From assembly GCF_016746095.1 (NCBI RefSeq), contig NZ_JAERTY010000001.1, positions 1 to 64,000 on the forward strand: DNA of 64,000 nt, read 5' to 3'. Under the pieces are notes generated by a model, which was not told the DNA's origin, searched no databases, and saw only the letters and a program-made list of their open reading frames with translations. Made by a program: the position numbers and the translations under genes. Shown one piece after another: positions 52,684 through 61,600 of the stretch. The stretch is from Sphingobacterium faecale. GTDB taxonomy: Bacteria; Bacteroidota; Bacteroidia; Sphingobacteriales; Sphingobacteriaceae. Position 1 is the stretch's first letter; each line of letters opens with the position of its first letter.

Positions 52684-55600
52684 ATGAAAAATGCAAGTCA
52701 AGCCCCTGGATTATTGCGAAGCCGTTCGTTAAGCTTCCTGTTTATGCTGGTTACTTATGGTATGTTATTGCTGATGCCCGGCTGGGCTAGGGGGCAGACC
52801 TATGCGACCTGGGCGCCGAGCAGTGGTAGTATTCGAGTTGATGATGGGATCAATATTGGTGGATCGGGAGGGGTTACAGACGCAAGTAATGCATCGACTA
52901 TTTCAGAGACAACGTTTGCTAAAATGTTATCGGATAGAATTGAAGTGAATCTTGTTGTCACCAAGATTACCGTTGGAAAGGATGCTTATTTACAGTTGAA
53001 GTTTCCTACGGATCGTTCTGCGGGAGCCACGACCTATGTCAAAATATCAAAACCTGAGTTGGTAGGCTTGAATCTAAGCTTATCTCAGTTGCTTGGTTTG
53101 GCAGGAACTAATATAGTAGGAGAGGTGTATGCTGGTGCAGGAAATGCTGCCAATCAAGAGGGTACAAAGGTCAATACAAACGTGGAAACGCGGATGATTG
53201 TCGATGCCTCTGGTAACTATTATCTAGCAATAACGCCAGAAGCGGGCGTTGTTTATAATTCAGTTAGGATAACCACAAAGTACCCAAGTGGGATCGTGAA
53301 CTTAGGACAGTTTAAAATGAATGTATATCATGCGTTCACTTTCGATAGTCCTAATTGTGGAATTGCTAATTACGCGGATTTAGGAAAAACCACAGGGATA
53401 GATATTAAATTACTTAGTGGACCTCCTGTGAGTAATCCAGAACGAGCTATAGATGGAAATGACAATACTTTTTCTACTATATCTACAGGAACTCTAAGCG
53501 TATTTGGATCTGTATTTCAGACGTTTTATTTTAATAAACTCTCTGCTTCACAGGATTATTTCAAAGTCAAGTTTAAAATCGGAGGTGGAAGCTTATTAGA
53601 TTTGAATTTGTTGGGTAATTTTGAAGTCCGGGCTTATGATGGTAATAATTTGGTTTATACTAAAAAACTACAGGGAGCATTGGTTAATGGCCTTGATCTT
53701 CTGACTTTATTACAGTCTGGGGATCCTGTAGAAATACCTTTTGGACCAGGTGTTCCCTTTGACCGTGTAGCTATAGGTATTAATACCACAGCCTCTATTA
53801 GTTTGGCTTCTTCTCCATTGCAGGTCTATAGTGTAAAACGCTATGGGCTTGGAAATTCAACACTTTGTAAAGAAACAACTCCTCCATTGTTAGATGAAGG
53901 CGGAATCCATATGCTAGGGAATAAGAAAACCTGTGCTACGGAATTGTTAGGACAGGCATACGCTAATTTTCCTTATAACGCTTTAGATGGTGCTCCTGGT
54001 ACATATACGGTTTTAGAGGCTTCGTCTGGAAAAGTTGTAGGATTAGGAGCTTATTCTGGATTTGTTCATTTAGGATATTCAAACGCCAATAAGCCAAGCG
54101 CAGGCAAGACATCATATGTTCGGATTGATATGGGAGATGATGGTTTGTTATCATCGCTATTAGATGGAAGTCTTGGTGGACTCCTTGGTAATACAGTCGA
54201 TAATGTGCTATTTGGAAATCATTATTTTACGGTCGATGTTTACGATGATCCAAATGCTTCTCCAATTTTATCAGGTTCTAGTGCTAATGGTTTTAATGGG
54301 AAGCCAATTCGGGTAGTTCAAGATAAATATGGTAAATATTATGTAGCGATTACGCCAACAGTTGGATATAAAAGTATAAAAATCACAGAGCATTTTCGTT
54401 CGTTGGTTGGCGCAGAAGCTAGCCGTACGATGAAAGTATATAGCATGTGCTATTCTACTGGCGGTGAGGATTGTGAACAGGCATTCAAAACATATTCGGA
54501 ATCTGTTGGCTTGTCTCTCGCATTGTTGGGAGGAGGTGATCGTGGTGTGATAAATGGTCATTTGGCTATTGATGATAATTCGGTAAGTGTGGAGGACGAT
54601 AATACTTTCTCCGAAGTGAAATTAGGAGGTTTAGCTGTTGGAGTTGCAGCAAGCTCTTTTCAATATGTTGATTTTCATACACTATCTGCGCCATCTGATT
54701 ATTTCAAAGTAAAAATTGGAATTGATAATCAAAGTACGCTAGATATAAATCTTATTTCAAATGTGGAGATCAGGGCATACGATGGTGATGAACTGGTTTA
54801 TTCCCAAAGACTGCAAAATGGTTTGGTTGCAGGTCTTGACGTATTAGGTCTGTTACAAACTAATGGTAGCGTGACTATCCCTATAGGACCAGGTAAAGCG
54901 TTTGATCGGGTTGCGGTAGGTGTTAATAAACTAGTAAATGTAGGTCTGTTTAACAACCCGCTGAAAATTTATAGTATTAAGCGATTTGGTGCGGATTGTC
55001 CAGATCCAAATCCTATAATTCCACTACCCGATACGGATACACCATTTAATACACCAGAGTGTGCCGAAGATACAGGTGGATTAGTTGACTTTACCGGGGT
55101 AAACTTTCCGTACAATGCGGTAGACGGACATAATAATACTTTTGCCCTATTAACAAGTGAATCAGGTATTCTATTGGGAGCTGGAGCCAAGGAAGGAAGT
55201 ATTCAATTAGGATTTGATAGTAAAGTTGATCCTAATGTATATTCTTATGTAAAAATTGGTTTTGAAGAAGCAGGCTTGCTTAAAGGTCTACTGGCGGGAA
55301 GTCTTGGAAAGTTCGTTGGTAGTGTAGCCGATATTGCACTATTTGGGAAGAAATATTTCGATATCGAAGTTTATAGACCAGACGGTACATCTATATATAC
55401 GGAATCGGGACTCAATGGATTCACTTCGGATAGGGCTCGTATCGTTCAAGATAGATTCGGACATTATTATCTCGCATTTACCGCTAATGATGATTACCAG
55501 TCTATTAAAATAACATTAAAGTATCCAGCGTTAGCGGGGCTGGCATCCTCCACATCTATGCAGGTATATGGAATGTGTAGAGAGACGCAGTTTGATGAGT

Positions 55601-58600
55601 GTGAACAAGCTGCTTTTACAATGTATGATGGTAGTGGACTGACTCTGAATTTATTTGAAGGGGCTAATCCTGCAGGGGTTGTCAATGGACCATACAGTAT
55701 AGATGATAATTCTTCGAATTATTCGGAACTGAGTTTAGGAACAGCTGCTGTCGGAGCAACTATCCACCAAGATATCTTATTCAAAACTAAGTCTGATGCA
55801 AAAGTAAGAATGCGCCTACAGATTCCTCAAACGTTGGTTAATGTAGATTTATTGGGAGCATATAAGGTGTATCTTTATAATGGGGCCGACGAAGTTTATA
55901 GCACGGTTCTTCAGAATAGTCTAGTGAATAATCTTGATTTATTAGGGTTGTTTAAGTCCGGAGGGGTTGTCGGTGTAGAGATTGATGCTGGTGTAATTTA
56001 TGATCGCATTCGTTTGGAGCTAGGAAGTGTTGTCAATCTGGGAGTTGGCAGTCCAATAAGACTATATAGTGCCAAACGTATCTCAGCTAATTGTCCGGAT
56101 CCTGATTTTGAAGAGTCACCATTTACAAGTTGTGACGCTGAAATTGTTTCGGCTGAGCATGTTGATGATGTTCAAAATCTATTGGATGCTAACTTTAATA
56201 GTTACGCTACGCTACGCTCAGATGCTGGAATTATTTTAGGATTAGGCTCTAGTAAAGCTCATTTAGAACTTGCCTATCCTTCAGTTCTAAATGGGAATGA
56301 AACATCATACATTAGAATCGACTATGACCAAACCATCCTAGCTAATTTGTTAAAAGGGTCTTTGGGCGGTTTTGTAACAGGTATACTAGATAATCTCTTA
56401 TTAGGGGATCACTATTTTGATGTCGAAATCAAAGACGATAATAATGGTATAATAGCGACAAGAAGTAGTAGAAATGGTTTTGTAAATGCACAGAATCAGG
56501 TTGACGATGTAATTCGTATCATACAGGATACGAAGGGACGTTACTATCTTGCTATTAAACCAGGAATGGATTATAAGTCCGTAAAAATTTCCGATCATAC
56601 TAATGCTATTATTGGATTGACGTCTAATGATAAGCATTTGAATGTTTATGGAATGTGTCATGGAATAGTTGCTACTAATTGTCCTCAGGCATTCAGTACT
56701 TCGCAGAAGGGGAGCGGTATCACATTAGATGCCTTGAACTTGGGCGGAGCAGGAGTTCAAAACGCATCTTGGGCTATTGATAATAATTTACAAAATCATT
56801 CTACTTTAAGTTTAGGAACAGCAGCTATTGAGGGAACATTACAGCAGAATATCCAGTTTAACAAAGTAGTGACGGGTGGACAACCCATACGGATTAAATT
56901 GGCAGCAAATGGTGGTGATGTAAGTGTAGACGTTTCTAATAATATCACATTGGTGTCTTATAAAAACGGAGTTATAGTAGATAATTTACCGATTGAGCAG
57001 GCGTTAGTTGGATTGAACGTAGTAGATTTAGTTAATAATGGTGTTGCTCAGGAATTTATTTATAAACCTAGTGCGGATATTGATGAAGTGGCTTTGACAC
57101 TTAAATCTCTTGTTAGCATAGGAGTTACGCCAAGTGTGCATTTGTATTACGTGTTGCCAGACTGTAACACACCGATGTTTACCACTTGGAAATCATTTGA
57201 AGTAGATGGCGATCCTGCTGTCACTACCGTAAAAGGTGGTGAAGAAATCGAATATACGATCCACATACGTAATACGGGATCTGTTGATCTGACTGATTAT
57301 ATCATTACAGATGCTGTACCTCACAATACCTCTTACATAGCAGGTTCTGGAGGTACATTTGCAGATGGCAAAGTGACGTTTACGGGTATCGATGTAGCCG
57401 CAGGCGCTCCGGCGACAGTGAGTTTCAAAGTTAGTGTCGACGCAGACCTAACAGGTGTTACAAAAATTAGTAACGTCGCATTGGTTAAGAAGGATGCGGC
57501 AGATCCAGGTACGCAGACCTGGCCGCCATCACCGACAAATCCAGGCGAACCAAAGACAGATGGCGATAAAGGAACGGATATACCAGTTGAACAGATATCG
57601 TCGATATCTACTTGGAAATCTGCGGTGGCCACACTGGCAGGTGCAACAGTTGCTTCTGTGTCCGGTGGCGAGACTATTGATTATACGATATATATTAAAA
57701 ATACAGGTAACCAGGCTTTGACAGGAGTGCAGGTCACCGAAGCGCTTCCCGTTGGTACAACATTGGCTTCAGGTAGCTCGCTGACATTCGCTCCATTGGA
57801 TATTGCAGTAGGAGGTGAAAAATCTGTTACTTTCCAAGTGACTGTGAATAATGATTTGACTGGAATTACGAATATAAGCAACGTAGCTACAGTTACAATA
57901 CCTGGAAAAACACCGGTAAAGACTACGCCGGCAGATCCTACAGATCCTAAAACTGGTCCTGATCCAACTAAGGTTCCTGGTGATGAGACAGAGGTTCCAG
58001 TAGGTGATAATTATTCTTTAGTATCGTGGAAAACGGCGGTTGTAGATGGTGATGCTGCTATCACTTCGGTGAAGGGTGGAGAAACAATCGAGTATACCAT
58101 CTTTGTTCGTAACACGGGTAATAAGGATTTGACCAATGTGGTTATTAACGATCCGTTGCCAGCAGGTACTACTTTGCTGTCAGGTACACTCCCATTTACA
58201 ATTACAGAATTAAAGGTAGGAGATAATTCGATAGGTCATAAATTCAAGGTTAGAATAGATGAAAACCTTACAGGTATAAACGAAATTAGAAATATTGCCA
58301 AGGTAACTAGTGCCGAAATCACAACAGAGCAGGAAAGTTTCCCTCCAGCGACTGGAGGCGCCAATGATCCGGACACAAGCGGTCCTAGAGGGACAGTGAC
58401 TCCTGTAGATCCTGTGCATAGTATATTGTTTACTAAATCTGGAGTAAATCAAAATGATATTAAGAAAGCAGCTGTAGGAGATATTATTACCTATACGCTT
58501 ACTATCGAGAATAATGGTAATAAAGACTTGACGTCTGTAAACTTGAAAGATCTATTAAGTGCAGATGTAGAGCTCTTAGAGATTGATGGAACGACTGCAA

Positions 58601-61600
58601 GTGGAAATATTGATCGTACAATTCCGTTATTGAATGTTGGTGAAGCTAATAAAGTGGAGTTGACCTTCAAAGTGAAGGTCTTGACTTTACCTACTGCCCC
58701 TGCGCCATTGGTTAATACAGCTGAGGCAAAATTTAAAGATTCTAAAAATTTAGATGTTACAGTGCCTGCATCTGCAAGCTTGCCTACGAGCTGTATAACG
58801 GTTAAGAAAGACAATATTAATCTAACTACAGATCTGAGCATTTGTGCAGGTGGACAAGTCACGCTTGAAGCTTCATTTGCCTCGGCCAATGGAGTTAGTA
58901 ATATACCTGCGGGATCAGGTTTTGTATGGAGAAGAGGCAGTGTTACAGGGCCTGTGGTTCACAATGACCCTATTTATACACCTACATTAAATTCAACAAC
59001 AACTTACTATGTGAGCATAGAAGGTGGAGACGCATGTTTCGAAGGAGCTGGGGAATCTGTGAAGGTGACAGTAGGTGTCGCACCGAATACACCTACCATT
59101 ACGCCAAACTCAGCAAATACTTGTGAAGGCGAAGTTGTTAAGTTGACAGCTACTGCTGGGGCGGATAGTTATGAGTGGTATAAAAATGGTGTTTTATTAA
59201 CAGGTATAGATAAGACTGGTTCTCAACTTACGTTAGACGGAGATCTTACAGACGCAGGGCAGTATACCGTAAAAGCAGTAAATGTAGAGGGCTGTGCGAG
59301 TGGAGCATCTGCAGCGGTTGGGGTTGTTGTTACTGCAAAACCTGCTAAGCCGGTATTGAGTTCCTCAGTTACAGGCCCTGTCTGTGAAGGAGAGAGTGTT
59401 ACATTAACCTCTAACGCAACAGGTACACATACATGGTACAAAAATGGTGTACCACTTAATGGAGTAGGAAGTGGATCAACAATTACCGTAACTGAGAATG
59501 GAGAATACGCTGCTACGGTGATAAACGGCTCTATAGGTTGTGATAGTGATATGTCAGATGCCCTTATTGTTACATTCAATCCTGCGCCTCGAATAGAATT
59601 TGTAGGTGGCAATGCGTCTGTAACCGGTATGATGAATACACCAGTAGCATTGCCAACGATTACTCCAGAAAGCGGGGTAAACTATACTTGGTATGATAAT
59701 ACTGGTAATGCAACAACAAATATGTCGCCTACGTTTGCGGAAGCAGGAATCTATGCTTATACTGTAGTGGCGAAAAATGCAAGCGACTGTGCAACTATAG
59801 CTACTGTAGTAATAAATATTTACAATGCAGATAGTTGTCCAACGTTATTCAAGCCTTATTACGCAACAAAGGCTAAATGGCAGTCTTTAGGTGGTTTTAT
59901 AGATCATAAAGATGATGCCGTCGATCGAAACCCCAAAACTTCAGCAACTGTGGGGATGGTTGTTGGCCTTGTAGGTCTTGGAGGCGGATATTTAGATCTT
60001 GAGTTTGATAAAACCTATGTAGCAGGTACACCAGTTACAGTGAAATTAGGCAAAGAGTATAGCGGCCTAAGTGCGGTTTCTGGAATTTTGGCCTACGGAT
60101 TAAATAGTAGTGGCAACTCTATTGGTGCTGGAGAGTCTGTATCCGCAGGTTTGGTTAAGCTATTAGCTGCTGATGCGGCTTACGAATTTACTTTTGTGCC
60201 AAGTACAGTAACGGGGCCTAAAGAATATAAAGGAGTAAGACTTTACTTTGGATCACTCCTTTCCCTAGCAGAAAACTTTAAGGTATACGGCGCATACGTA
60301 AAAGAAACGGTAACAACTAATGATTGTGCGCCAGTGGCTCCAGGTGTAAACAAAGATGTTAGAGATGTTCTGTATGGTCTAGAAACTTTCTTAGGATTAG
60401 ATGTTGTGAGTGCAACGGCATCGGTAGTTGATCCTTGGAATGCGGTTGATGACGATTTGACTACGGCAGCTCAGATTGTGAGAGGCGCCGCTGTTCTAAA
60501 TGTTGCTACCATAACACCTGTCTTTAAAAATCAGGTGATGCCTAGTGATTCTCTACAGATTATTATGGCGGATCCTAATAGTAGCATTTTAAACTTAAGT
60601 TTATTGACAGGATTTTCTATTCAGCGATACAATGGCTCGAGCCAGGTAGGACAACCTCTTGATAATGGAGCGAATATATTAGATCTTAGATTACTAAGCT
60701 TTGGCACAGATAAGAAAAAATTAATTGTGTCTCCATTTGCAGAAGCATATGATCGCGTTAAAATTTCTTATGGAGGTATTGCAAATGTGAATCTTGGAGA
60801 ACAGGTGAAAATATATGATGTATCTATCAAACCTGCTATAAGTATCGGCGTCGATCCAGGTGAGTCATTAGAGGTTTGTCCAGGAGAAGATGTTTCGATT
60901 GATAAGCAAGACGATTGTACTTTTTATGAAGTTTACGATGTCGCAAGTGGTGGTAGTCCGTTGAATGCATCGGGAGCTAGTCTCTCATTCAAGCCGAATA
61001 CAACAACGGCTGGAACATATACCTACTATGTTCAGGCGGTAAGACTGGGCTGTCCTATTGGACCAAGACAGGAGATAAAAGTAACTATTAAGACAGCTGG
61101 GAAAGCTACCGATATCGCTGATATCCTAGTTAACGGTGTAGCTCCTAGTGCTCCGTTATGTATAGCACCGGATGACGATGTTATCCTGACGACAGCGCTA
61201 ACATCGGGCAGTACGATTACGAATCCGGTATTCCACTGGTATGACCATGCAGGTGTTGCGATTACAGGTGGATCGGATGGTACATTGAACCTCGGTCAAT
61301 TAACTGCGGGTACTTATACCTACAGTGTCGGTGTGAGCGGAGACGGTATCTGTGAGAGCCTTGCTTCGGACCGCAAGACGGTTACATTCACTATCCAGCC
61401 TACCGGACAGTCTACCGATATCGCTGATATCCTGGTTAACGGTATGGATCCAGGTGCTCCGTTATGTATTGCACCGGGTGTCGATGTTATCCTGACGGCA
61501 GCGCTAACATCGGGCAGTACGATTACCAATCCGGTATTCCACTGGTATGACCATGCAGGTGTTGCGATTACAGGTGGATCTGATGGTACATTGAACGTTG